DNA of 64,000 nt from a candidate division WOR-3 bacterium (lineage in GTDB: Bacteria > Hydrothermota > Tepidihabitantia > Tepidihabitantales > Tepidihabitantaceae), in NCBI GenBank assembly GCA_039801085.1, contig JBDRTY010000004.1, positions 1 through 64,000 of the forward strand. Reading direction: 5' to 3'. Below, piece by piece: positions 29,000 through 37,924 of this stretch. Both the position numbers and the translations under genes were made by a program. The notes beneath the pieces are model-generated. The model was not told the DNA's origin, ran no database searches, and saw nothing but the letters and a program-made list of their open reading frames with translations. Positions within the stretch are counted from its first letter, which is position 1. The number at the start of each line of letters is the position of its first letter.

Positions 29000-30079
29000 A
29001 TGAACCTGCTCGTTGATGCCTCATTTCATACCGGCATCAGAGTGGGAATTGCGCGCTATATCGAATGTCTGGTACGGGAATTAAGTTCTCTGTGCAATGT
29101 CACGCTGCTTACCTCTGTCCCGGAAGTGTTTTCGAGTGTAAAATGCAACACAATTTCAATCCCCGCATGGACTAAAAGTCACCGTGGCAGGCTGTTGTGG
29201 CAATTTACCAAACTGAGAAACTATTGCATAACAGATTATGATCTGCTTTTCTGTCCAACTCCGGTGGCGCCACCATTCTGTTCAATCCCGGTCATATCTG
29301 TCGTCCATGATCTGACACCTCTCATTGCCCACCAGCTCCATGGTTCTAAGTATAAAGCAAGCTTTCTGGTCGCACTCAAAAGTCTTGCATGGGCAGATTA
29401 TATAGTTGCTGATTCTCATTATACGAAACAACAGATTATCAAAAGAGGTTTGTTTCCAGCTGAAAAAATAAAAGTAATTCATCTTGGACCCGGGATCGTT
29501 GAATCTTTCGGAAATTGTGACTTGGGGCTCGAATTTCAACCTTATATCTTGTATGTCGGGGGCCATATCCCAAATAAAAATGTTCCCCGACTGATTACAG
29601 CCTTTTCCCAAATTAACCATCCTGCTCACACTAAATTGGTGCTCGTTGGCTGGGGGACACCGGAACAGATTGGCTTAACCCTCGCCACCATTGACAGAAC
29701 AGGCATACGTGACCGCGTCATCCTTATGCCCGAAATATCTGACCAGGAATTATCAAGTCTGTATCACCACTGTTCTCTGTTTGTTTTCCCCTCACTCTGT
29801 GAAGGCTTCGGTCTGCCGGTTCTGGAGGCAATGTACCATGGTGCCCCGATCGCCTGTAGTTATTCCTCCAGTTTACCGGAAATTGCTGCTAATGGCGCTC
29901 TCTATTTTGATCCGACACGAACAAGAAGCATCCGTAACACGGTTGAATTACTCCTCAACAATCAAACCTTGTGCCATCAATTAAGCAGCACAGCCCGGAA
30001 ACGTGCTCAATTGTTCTCCTGGAAGAACGCTGCTCAGGAATTATTACAGTTAGCCGGGAAAGTCGTTCGCACCCGCTGA
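29000..30079 (+). CDS. Family 4 (GT-B) glycosyltransferase, AT-richer than neighbours
   Basis: The protein has 359 residues with a GT-B fold: NLLVDASFHTGIRVGIARYI at the N-terminus, VVHDLTPLIAHQL, YVGGHIPNKNVPRLITAF, FVFPSLCEGFGLPVLEAM and YSSSLPEIAANGALYFDP in the donor domain. It is the only plus-strand gene in the polysaccharide cluster and its DNA looks AT-richer than its neighbours, which may mean recent acquisition. Its 3' end overlaps the convergent O-antigen ligase gene by 30 bp. Sugar specificity cannot be read. Confidence 0.88.
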   Translation: MNLLVDASFHTGIRVGIARYIECLVRELSSLCNVTLLTSVPEVFSSVKCNTISIPAWTKSHRGRLLWQFTKLRNYCITDYDLLFCPTPVAPPFCSIPVISVVHDLTPLIAHQLHGSKYKASFLVALKSLAWADYIVADSHYTKQQIIKRGLFPAEKIKVIHLGPGIVESFGNCDLGLEFQPYILYVGGHIPNKNVPRLITAFSQINHPAHTKLVLVGWGTPEQIGLTLATIDRTGIRDRVILMPEISDQELSSLYHHCSLFVFPSLCEGFGLPVLEAMYHGAPIACSYSSSLPEIAANGALYFDPTRTRSIRNTVELLLNNQTLCHQLSSTARKRAQLFSWKNAAQELLQLAGKVVRTR

Positions 30080-31468
30080 CGAGTTAGAAGCCACTCGCCG
30101 CAGCGCCATCGCCAGCCCGAACCACATCCCGATTACCATGAAGGTGCTACTGAGTGAGTCAAAAAAGCTGTGAGCAGCAAAGGCAATCAGTGCCGCGGTC
30201 ACACCGAGCGCGGTATATTGAAACTGGTTCTTCACCTTTCCCGCCAAACGGTCAGTTCGTACAATAGTGCTGAACAATAAAATAACAAACAACAAAAATC
30301 CAACTAATCCCAAATCAGCCATCATTTCCAGGTATAGGTTATGGGTGCTGAAGTAAACCTTGGGATCGGCAAACCTGGGGTAACCATAAATATACTTGAT
30401 AAAACGAAAGTTCTCCCAACCAACACCAAACAGCCAGTTCTTCCGGGCAACCAGCAAACCGAAATTCCATAATATCAAACGAGCAATAAAAGCCGGGTCA
30501 TTCAAACTTGTGCCTTCCAGCCTGCTGATGAACAGACTCCGGAAAAAGCTGAACACAATCACAAATACTCCTCCCGCTCCAGTTATTGCTCCCAGAATAG
30601 GTGAGCGTGTCTTGAATAAAAGATAAAGAAGCGCAATTCCCATACCAAACCAAGCACCGCGTGAACGGGTAAACACCAGACCGATCAACAGAATAACGAC
30701 AACAAAACCGAGGTACAGACGGTGTAAAAACCGACGTTCACCCAACACGATACCCAGCAATGCTGACGCCAGCGTGGCAATCAGCATCCCCAGTGCATTC
30801 AAATCAAGGATCCCGAACGGCACGGAGAGCTTTTTTCCCCCGAAGGTATCAACGAATCCGGCTGAGTATCTCACTAAAAGCGGAAGCAGAATTACACATA
30901 CTACCACACCAGTGGCGATCGCATTTATCAGCTCTTTCACCTTCTGGAGATCCTGCGGCACAATCGCAAAAAAGTACCCCAGAATAAATACCCCCCAGAT
31001 CAGTACATTGCAGATAATGAAGAAGTGTTCGGTCGGACCCCGGATAACCGCAACAATAAAGGAAATTATAATCCAGACCAGAAGCCCGGGGCCAACAAAA
31101 CGCTCCGGTGGTAATAAACACCCCCAACTTCTCTCCGGGGAATTGAACTTTCCCCAAGAAGTAAATCGTAAGAGAATCAGCAAACCGATTATCGATGGGA
31201 AAAATATAAATTGGTGATAATCGTTAGGAATCAGCTGACAGACAGCCAAAGGTGCAACTAACGACGCCGCGAGCAGCAGAAGCTGCACCTTATGGAACAG
31301 CAACATCAAAAATACAATCTGAAAAGGTGCAATATAAACGAGCCAGGCAAACTCTTTGTTTCCGGTGGAAACGAAATACAGAAACCCCGCCAAACAGACA
31401 GACTGCACTGTTACCAGAGGCAGTAATCCCTTGAAATCAATCTGCTTACTGGACACAGAGAAGATCAT
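30050..31468 (-). CDS. O-antigen ligase / polymerase family membrane protein
   Basis: The protein has 472 residues and about twelve membrane helices. A large loop ends in FSTHNLYLEMMADLGLVG, the His-containing signature of the Wzy_C/O-antigen ligase family, and FTRSRGAWFGMGIALL is another typical segment. It either joins O-antigen to lipid A core (WaaL-like) or polymerises repeat units (Wzy-like); sequence alone does not separate these. It is the last gene of the polA-wecB-wzz-wzx operon and overlaps the flippase gene by 4 nt. Confidence 0.87.
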   Translation of the reverse strand: MIFSVSSKQIDFKGLLPLVTVQSVCLAGFLYFVSTGNKEFAWLVYIAPFQIVFLMLLFHKVQLLLLAASLVAPLAVCQLIPNDYHQFIFFPSIIGLLILLRFTSWGKFNSPERSWGCLLPPERFVGPGLLVWIIISFIVAVIRGPTEHFFIICNVLIWGVFILGYFFAIVPQDLQKVKELINAIATGVVVCVILLPLLVRYSAGFVDTFGGKKLSVPFGILDLNALGMLIATLASALLGIVLGERRFLHRLYLGFVVVILLIGLVFTRSRGAWFGMGIALLYLLFKTRSPILGAITGAGGVFVIVFSFFRSLFISRLEGTSLNDPAFIARLILWNFGLLVARKNWLFGVGWENFRFIKYIYGYPRFADPKVYFSTHNLYLEMMADLGLVGFLLFVILLFSTIVRTDRLAGKVKNQFQYTALGVTAALIAFAAHSFFDSLSSTFMVIGMWFGLAMALRRVASNSSAGANDFPG

Positions 31469-32913
31469 CTCAATCGGTTGAAAAATGATTTGAAGATTTC
31501 CAGATCCGCACCCTTGATTTCACGGAATACAAACAGCAGTATAATATATATCCAAAGTCCCGTAGATAGGCCCAGCAGAATATGTACTCGTGCAACAACT
31601 GCTGCTGCCACACCAGCGGGCAACAATGAAATAACTACTCGCAACAGGCTCTTTCCCACAAAACTCAGTCCTGCCCGGTAGCGATTGATTATTTGCCAGA
31701 TAGCGAAGTAAAAAACTCCGCTGGCGAATTCAGCAGCAACAATAGCAATCGCTGCACCCAATGGACCCAACCGGCGAATAAGAATCAGATTGAGGAGCAC
31801 ATTGATCACCAGCGCGGATGCGGTTTGTACCGTCATCCAGCGTGCGCGCTGCGTCGCCATAAAATAATTGCTGAACACCGAGGTGAAACCAGTGGCAAAA
31901 GCCCACCATACCAGAATCCGCAGAACCATACCTGCTGATTGATAGTTGTTGCCGTAAATAAAAATAATTAACTGCTCAGCCAGAATCATCCCTAAAATAG
32001 CAACGGGCAATAGCATCACGATTATCCATCTTAGAGCGCGTGTCAATAACTGTTTCAATCTGGCAGTATCAGTTAAAAATGTACTGGAAAAAACCGGATA
32101 AAGAGCACTGGAAAAAGAAATCCCAAGGAAGTTCAATCCCGCTACCAGTCGGAATCCCGCATTATAAACCCCGACTGCTTTATCACCCGCAAGCTTGGCA
32201 AGCAAAGTCGACCCGTTCCAGTAATAAAAGAGCACAAATATGACACTGACGCCAATCGGTAATCCTTCGCGCAACAGTTCGCGCCATTTTTTAAAATTGA
32301 AACTCAGACTTATAGGGATAAATTTGCGCGTAAGGATAACTAATCCCGTAACAGTAGCAACCAGCCCTGCGCCGGCATATAACCAAGCGTAATGTGCCGA
32401 AACCGGTGGGAACCTCTTGAGGATCAGCACGCCGGTCAACAGTATCAGCCCCTGAATTACACGAATCAACGCCGTAAATTCCATCCGCTGAAACCCCTGA
32501 AAAATATTACAAAAATAGGCTACAAACGCAGTCTCAAGCACAAAGAGACTGCAGATATATACAATTGTCCGATTTTCCGGCGGATATCCTAAAATATTGA
32601 CTGACACCCCGATCAATATCATTACCAGAAATGCTATTACCAACTTGATCGCCATTGCATTGCTTACCAATTCATCAACCGAGCGCTGCTTCCGGGCAAT
32701 TTCGCGTGCCGCTACCGCACCCAATCCCAGATCGGTAAGTGCAGAAAACATTGTTGCGTACGCGAAGCCGAAGGAAAGTATCCCGTATCGTTCCACCCCA
32801 AGATGCCGAGCGGCAAGCACATAGAAAAAGAACATTAAAACTTTATTAGCGATATCTGCAATCGACAAAAAAAGGGTATTTAATGCTATTCGGCTATAAC
32901 CTGACTCCGTCAC
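31465..32913 (-). CDS. Wzx-type polysaccharide flippase
   Basis: The protein has 482 residues and about fourteen membrane helices of the MOP exporter superfamily (Polysacc_synt family). Recognisable segments are LAARHLGVERYGILSFGFAY near residue 33, LTDLGLGAVAAREIAR and VGVYNAGFRLVAGLNFLG. It flips undecaprenyl-linked sugar units to the outer face of the inner membrane. The start is GTG, 3 nt after the wzz stop. Confidence 0.9.
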   Translation of the reverse strand: MTESGYSRIALNTLFLSIADIANKVLMFFFYVLAARHLGVERYGILSFGFAYATMFSALTDLGLGAVAAREIARKQRSVDELVSNAMAIKLVIAFLVMILIGVSVNILGYPPENRTIVYICSLFVLETAFVAYFCNIFQGFQRMEFTALIRVIQGLILLTGVLILKRFPPVSAHYAWLYAGAGLVATVTGLVILTRKFIPISLSFNFKKWRELLREGLPIGVSVIFVLFYYWNGSTLLAKLAGDKAVGVYNAGFRLVAGLNFLGISFSSALYPVFSSTFLTDTARLKQLLTRALRWIIVMLLPVAILGMILAEQLIIFIYGNNYQSAGMVLRILVWWAFATGFTSVFSNYFMATQRARWMTVQTASALVINVLLNLILIRRLGPLGAAIAIVAAEFASGVFYFAIWQIINRYRAGLSFVGKSLLRVVISLLPAGVAAAVVARVHILLGLSTGLWIYIILLFVFREIKGADLEIFKSFFNRLR

Positions 32914-32916
32914 TTC

Positions 32917-34146
32917 TTAGCTGTGCCGGCGGAGGGACTTTATGCGCAAAAACCCGGCGAGTGCAGACTTAAACTCTTGTCTCAGATTATACCATTTTTC
33001 GTATTCAGCAGGTTTGGCGTTCTGCAGAAATTGAAAATATTCATTAGCAAAGGCATAGAGCACACTTAAGCCAAAACTGAACAGAAATGCCGCAATCACC
33101 AGCCCCCCTCGACGTGGAAAACTATGACGCTGGGGAGGAACTGCATAATCAAGAACCGTTAACGTTGGTGCATCCCGCGCCTCCAGTACCTTGGCATACT
33201 CATATTGCTGGTAAAGCATGGCATAGGTTTCTTCCTGAATCCGATAATCACGGTAGCGACGGGCAAACTCCGCCCCGATTGAGGGCAGGTGACTGAAGTC
33301 AACGGCAAATCCGACCCCAAATCCCTGGCGTCCTCCCCCCTGCTCAAGTCTCCGTAACTGATCTAAAAATGCATTAACTTCACGCTGCAGATTGAGAAAA
33401 TAGGGATTATCAGGACTGGCAATATCCCGCACGGCATCAAGCTCCGCCTGTTTCAGATATGCCTGTGATTTCAGGCGGGCATAAGCATCAATTGCCGCCC
33501 GGGTCTCTTCGTCAACCGCTACAACTTTATGTGTGACCTGGAACGCTGTCAATGATTCCTGAGCCGCTGCGAGTGTCTTCTGAACATCCTGCAGCCTTTT
33601 TTCGAGAAACAGGCGCATGTTTCGACCTCTGCTAATATTGGAAGTTCTAAGAAATTGATCCAGTTCACTGATATAGCAATTCGCTACTTTGGCTGCCAGC
33701 TGCGGGTTTTTCGCCTCAACCGCAATCCGCACAATACCCTCATCAGTCACACTCACTCTGGTCATTCGCGCCAACTGCTTGCGGGTCTTCTCGGTATTCA
33801 CGGGGTTAATCCTGTAGTAATAAGCAACACTGCAAATTTCTGCAACCCGGTCCATCACCGTGCGACTGGTCAGTATTCCGGCCATGATTTCTGAGGCACC
33901 GGTAGCGCTTCCGAACGCCCCGAGTCGCAGTCTGGAAAGTCCTCCTCCTACTCCTCCACCCAATATACTGGTCAGCCCGAACAGATCTCCCTCCTCATTC
34001 GGGGGCAAAAGTTGTGCTACCGCCGTATAGCGTCGCGGTAGAATGTAACTGACTGCGAGTACGAGAAGGGTTACTACTAACGTATTTATTATAATTAAAC
34101 GCCGCCACTGCAGGATGACACTGAGATAAGTTGCTATTCTGCTCAC
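32917..34146 (-). CDS. Wzz/GumC-type polysaccharide chain-length protein
   Basis: The protein has 409 residues with a membrane helix at each end (LIIINTLVVTLLVLAVSYIL; GGLVIAAFLFSFGLSVLYAF) around a long periplasmic coiled-coil region (about residues 150-270), the polysaccharide co-polymerase layout. There is no C-terminal kinase domain, so it is the short type. A P-rich segment before the second helix (VPPQRHSFPRRG) is the usual family motif. The start is GTG, overlapping the wecB stop as GTGA. Confidence 0.9.
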   Translation of the reverse strand: MSRIATYLSVILQWRRLIIINTLVVTLLVLAVSYILPRRYTAVAQLLPPNEEGDLFGLTSILGGGVGGGLSRLRLGAFGSATGASEIMAGILTSRTVMDRVAEICSVAYYYRINPVNTEKTRKQLARMTRVSVTDEGIVRIAVEAKNPQLAAKVANCYISELDQFLRTSNISRGRNMRLFLEKRLQDVQKTLAAAQESLTAFQVTHKVVAVDEETRAAIDAYARLKSQAYLKQAELDAVRDIASPDNPYFLNLQREVNAFLDQLRRLEQGGGRQGFGVGFAVDFSHLPSIGAEFARRYRDYRIQEETYAMLYQQYEYAKVLEARDAPTLTVLDYAVPPQRHSFPRRGGLVIAAFLFSFGLSVLYAFANEYFQFLQNAKPAEYEKWYNLRQEFKSALAGFLRIKSLRRHS

Positions 34147-35285
34147 TTCCAGAGTTTAGAAGAATTGTACCCAGTGTCAATCGATGCCAACCATTTGAGG
34201 AGGATCTTCCTTATCCGTATTGCTGCCTTGCCGTCCCCAAATACCGCACAGCGTCGAACCATTTGACGGTAGGTGTTAATATTGTTTAGCAGACATTCGG
34301 TTACCTTCACAATCTGCTCGGGTTCTACGCCTGCCAATACCGCTGTACCGTATTCAAGTGCTTCAACACGTTCGGTCTTTTCTCTTAGAATTACTACCGG
34401 TTTTCCAAGCATCGGTGCCTCTTCCTGAATGCCGCCCGAATCAGTTAGGATTAAATATGCCTGCTTCATCAAGGCAAGAAAATCCGGATATTCAACGGGC
34501 TCAATCAGCCGGATCTGCTTTTCTTTGCCTAACATATCGTTGATTGTCTTACTGACTTGGGGATTGGGATGAACTGGGATGACCATTCGGACGTCCGGGT
34601 ATCTGCGGACTATTGTCGCCATTGCTTGGCAAATTCCCTTAAGTGGTGCTCCGAAACTTTCCCGGCGATGCAGTGTTACCAGCAGCAACCGGATATTTTT
34701 TGTACGACAAGACGAAATCTGATCCCTGCTCAAAATCTGTTTAACAGCATCAATAACTGTATTCCCGGTTACATAAATTCTGCTGTGATCGATACCCTCC
34801 GCAATCAAATTTTCCCGTGCCCGCGGGGTCGGAGCGAAGTGAATGTCGGCAATTGCCGAAATGCAACGGCGGTTAATCTCCTCCGGAAATGGGGCATACT
34901 TGTCGTAGGTCCGCAAACCGGCTTCAATATGTCCCAACGGAATCTGCTGATAATAGCCGGCAAGTGCAGAAGCAAAGGCACTGGATGCATCACCCTGGAC
35001 CAGCAGCATATCCGGCCTTTCCTGCTTCAATAACGGCTCCAGCCCTCTTAAAGTTTTAATCACCACATCCGACAATGATTGCCGTTTTGTCATAATATTC
35101 AAATCATAATCCGGCACAATCTTGAAAATATTCAGCACCTGATCGAGCATCTGGCGGTGTTGAGCTGTAACCACTACAATCGTATGAAACTTATCACGAT
35201 GCCGCTGCAGTTCCTTTATTACCGGCGCAACCTTGATTGCTTCCGGTCTCGTCCCGAATGAAATCATAACCCTGAACCGCGGCAT
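34143..35285 (-). CDS. wecB: UDP-N-acetylglucosamine 2-epimerase (non-hydrolysing)
   Basis: The protein has 380 residues with a GT-B-like fold and all catalytic family segments: SFGTRPEAIKVAPVI, VQGDASSAFASAL, GHIEAGLRTYDKYAPFPEE and VTLHRRESFG, then LTDSGGIQEEAPMLGKPV. It interconverts UDP-GlcNAc and UDP-ManNAc for surface polysaccharides. The ATG at 35285 overlaps the polA stop by one base (TGATG) and has GGGGAGG 7 nt upstream. Confidence 0.95.
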   Translation of the reverse strand: MPRFRVMISFGTRPEAIKVAPVIKELQRHRDKFHTIVVVTAQHRQMLDQVLNIFKIVPDYDLNIMTKRQSLSDVVIKTLRGLEPLLKQERPDMLLVQGDASSAFASALAGYYQQIPLGHIEAGLRTYDKYAPFPEEINRRCISAIADIHFAPTPRARENLIAEGIDHSRIYVTGNTVIDAVKQILSRDQISSCRTKNIRLLLVTLHRRESFGAPLKGICQAMATIVRRYPDVRMVIPVHPNPQVSKTINDMLGKEKQIRLIEPVEYPDFLALMKQAYLILTDSGGIQEEAPMLGKPVVILREKTERVEALEYGTAVLAGVEPEQIVKVTECLLNNINTYRQMVRRCAVFGDGKAAIRIRKILLKWLASIDTGYNSSKLWK

Positions 35286-37786
35286 CAATGCGCCTCCCCC
35301 CAGCTTCTGCCTACCCCGATATCGACCTTCAATGGAACTTTAAGCTGCCAGGCATTCTCCATCTCCGATCGGACCATATCCCTTACTGCCGAACACTTTT
35401 CCTCCTCCACCTCCAGCAACAACTCATCGTGGATCTGAAGTATCATTCCACCACGCACACCCATCTCCTGCAACCGCTGGTCTATTCTGATCATCGCCGA
35501 TTTCATAATATCCGCAGCTGAACCCTGCATCGGGGCATTCAGTGCCATCCGGAGTGCCATCTCTACCTGCTGCCGAATTTCACTGCTGATTCCGGGAATG
35601 GGCCTCATTCTGCCTGAAATCGTGCGCACATACCCATCACGTTTCGCCACCTCGATTAGCTGTTCGCGCCACCGGGCGACTCCGGGAAATTTCAAAAAAT
35701 ACTCCTCCATAAAAACCCTTGCCTGTTCCCGGGGAATATCCATTCGGACAGCAAGACCCCAGTCACCCATACCGTAAATAAGACCGTAATTTACCATCTT
35801 GGCGATTCTGCGATGCTCAGGAGTAATTTGTTCAGGCGGTATATTCAGAATGGCTGAAGCGGTAGCGACATGAATGTCTTCGCCATTCTGGAAAGCCGCA
35901 ATCAGATGTTCGTCCTCGCTGAAATGAGCCAAGACCCTGAGTTCAATCTGAGAGTAATCAGCTGAAATCAATACCATACCATGATCCGCGATAAAGCCCT
36001 TTCTTATTTTTTCCCCCAGTTCACCACGTATAGGAATATTCTGAAGATTTGGTTCGGAACTCGACAGCCTCCCGGTACTGGTTCCCCACTGATTAAAACG
36101 GGTATGAAGGCGATGAGAAACCGGGTCGGCCATTGTAGGCAAGGGCGCCAAGTAGGTAGTACATAATTTCTCCAGTTCGCGGTAACGCAATATTTCAGCA
36201 ACAATCGGATGCTCACTTACCAGATTGGCTAATACCTCAGAACTGGTTGAAAAGCCGGTCTTGGTCTTTTTTCCTGTTGGCAATTTTAGATGGTCGAACA
36301 AAATCTCTCTCAACTGTTTTGGGGAACTGATATTGAACTGTCTCCCAGCAAGCTGCCAGATCTTACTTTCAATCGCATGGAGCTCTCCGCGTAAATCCCT
36401 CTCCAAGCTCCGGAAAAACTCCACATCGATTTTAACTCCGCGCTCTTCCATCTGCGCCAGAACCGGAACCAACGGCATTTCTAAACTATCGTATACCGAA
36501 GTCAAACCCCGTGCCAGCAGTTCGGGTATTAACGAATGGTAAACTCTAACTGCCCAGCCTGCTTGCTCAGATGGTGTTCGGACTTCAACACTCCGGTGTA
36601 ATATCTGCCCGATAATATCAGCCGGGTTAAATCGTTTTCGATTCGGATCGATCAACCATGCCCCGATACAATTATCAAAGAAAGGGGGGACGATTTTTAA
36701 CCGATACGGGCGCAGAATTTTAATCTGCTCTTTGAAATCAAATCCTGCCTTGATGAGAGAAGCTGATTGCAGAATCTGCTCGATAATCTCCCGGCACTCA
36801 ACAGGAATCAGCACAACCTTTTCCCCGGAAACTGACACCCACAAACCACGCTCCGGCTCCCAAGCGATACCTGCTATTCCTGTTTTGTGCAACTCTTCTA
36901 CAAACTGTTCGGTAGTGCGGTTCAATACGGTATTCACAACTTCAATTTTGGGGGTTTCTGCCTCATCGGTCTCCCTGAGCAGTGAACTGAACTCCAGCTC
37001 CTGGTAAAGTTGAACGAGTCGATTCTTATCCGGCTTTCCGGGGATTAAACTCTCAAGCTCCACTTCAATCCCGGCTGCAGTATCGATTTTCGCCAGCCGG
37101 CGGGATAGTAAAGCGAGATCCAAATAAGGCTGCAACTTTTCTTCTTTTTGTAAAGCCACCTCCAAGCTTCCATGTTTAAGCAGAATAGACTGAGCCCGCT
37201 TCGGACCAATCCCGGGCACACCAGGGATGTTATCGACTGCATCGCCTGCCAAGGCAAGGTAATCCGGTACCTGCTCCGGTAAGATACCCAACTTATCCTT
37301 GACATCATCCACCCGATAATATTTCTCCCGATAAGGATCATAGACTGAAACCATCCGGCTCACCAGTTGCAAAAGGTCTTTGTCCGAGCTGACGATTACC
37401 ACTTCCAGCCCTTTTTCCGCGCCCAGCCGGGCAAATGTGCCAATGACATCATCAGCCTCATATCCGGGAATTTCAAAAATTTTCACACCCCATGCCTGCA
37501 CCAGTGCTTTGGCATAGGGAACGGAATGAACCAATTCTGCCGGTACTTTCGGTCGCTGTGCCTTGTATTCACTGTAAAGCTCATCCCGGAACGTCTTTCC
37601 GGGAGCATCAAATACTACCGCGCAGTAATCCGGTTTCAGTTCCCTCAGTACCTTCCGTAATGTATTGGCAAAACCAAAAATTCCGGAAGTATTCATCCCC
37701 CGGGAATTGCGCAGTGGACTTCTGATAAAGGCAAAAAAACTGCGATAAAGTACCGAATGCGCATCCACCAGCACCAGTCTGCTCAT
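35285..37786 (-). CDS. polA: DNA polymerase I, proofreading-deficient, Tyr in O helix
   Basis: The protein has 833 residues, almost the length of Taq polymerase. Residues 1-290 are the 5' nuclease (LVLVDAHSVLYRSFFAF, GYEADDVIG, DKDLLQLV). Residues about 300-430 are a vestigial 3'-5' exonuclease: the DTE-type motif reads GIAWEPERG and the second motif reads KAGFDFKEQ, so proofreading residues are lost. The polymerase has YSQIELRVLAH, RRIAKMVNYGLIYGM and IHDELLLEV. Tyr667 replaces the usual Phe of the O helix (Phe667 in Taq, Phe762 in E. coli). The ATG at 37786 lies 6 nt after a TAAAAT box, so the mRNA is probably leaderless. It heads the wecB-wzz-wzx-ligase operon. Confidence 0.96.
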   Translation of the reverse strand: MSRLVLVDAHSVLYRSFFAFIRSPLRNSRGMNTSGIFGFANTLRKVLRELKPDYCAVVFDAPGKTFRDELYSEYKAQRPKVPAELVHSVPYAKALVQAWGVKIFEIPGYEADDVIGTFARLGAEKGLEVVIVSSDKDLLQLVSRMVSVYDPYREKYYRVDDVKDKLGILPEQVPDYLALAGDAVDNIPGVPGIGPKRAQSILLKHGSLEVALQKEEKLQPYLDLALLSRRLAKIDTAAGIEVELESLIPGKPDKNRLVQLYQELEFSSLLRETDEAETPKIEVVNTVLNRTTEQFVEELHKTGIAGIAWEPERGLWVSVSGEKVVLIPVECREIIEQILQSASLIKAGFDFKEQIKILRPYRLKIVPPFFDNCIGAWLIDPNRKRFNPADIIGQILHRSVEVRTPSEQAGWAVRVYHSLIPELLARGLTSVYDSLEMPLVPVLAQMEERGVKIDVEFFRSLERDLRGELHAIESKIWQLAGRQFNISSPKQLREILFDHLKLPTGKKTKTGFSTSSEVLANLVSEHPIVAEILRYRELEKLCTTYLAPLPTMADPVSHRLHTRFNQWGTSTGRLSSSEPNLQNIPIRGELGEKIRKGFIADHGMVLISADYSQIELRVLAHFSEDEHLIAAFQNGEDIHVATASAILNIPPEQITPEHRRIAKMVNYGLIYGMGDWGLAVRMDIPREQARVFMEEYFLKFPGVARWREQLIEVAKRDGYVRTISGRMRPIPGISSEIRQQVEMALRMALNAPMQGSAADIMKSAMIRIDQRLQEMGVRGGMILQIHDELLLEVEEEKCSAVRDMVRSEMENAWQLKVPLKVDIGVGRSWGEAH

Positions 37787-37792
37787 CGGCAA

Positions 37793-37820
37793 ATTTTATC
37801 ACATGCATCCTGCTTTGCAA
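37793..37820 (-). promoter_or_regulatory. Leaderless-type promoter of polA and the polysaccharide operon
   Basis: TTGCAA (37820-37815), 16 nt, TAAAAT (37798-37793), 6 nt, ATG at 37786. The -35 box matches consensus at four of six bases. No Shine-Dalgarno is present. Confidence 0.6.
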
Positions 37821-37851
37821 GAATTAAAATTAAACCTGCCGGACGCAACCC

Positions 37852-37880
37852 TTGACTGCCAGCATGATTTCAATGATAAT
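37852..37880 (+). promoter_or_regulatory. Promoter of the prfA-prmC-nadK operon
   Basis: TTGACT (37852-37857), 17 nt, GATAAT (37875-37880). A leader of about 38 nt follows, with AAGGG 9 nt before the ATG at 37925. Confidence 0.65.
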
Positions 37881-37924
37881 AGTTAATACAACCGGTTGTA
37901 AATCTTATGCAAGGGTAAACAAAT

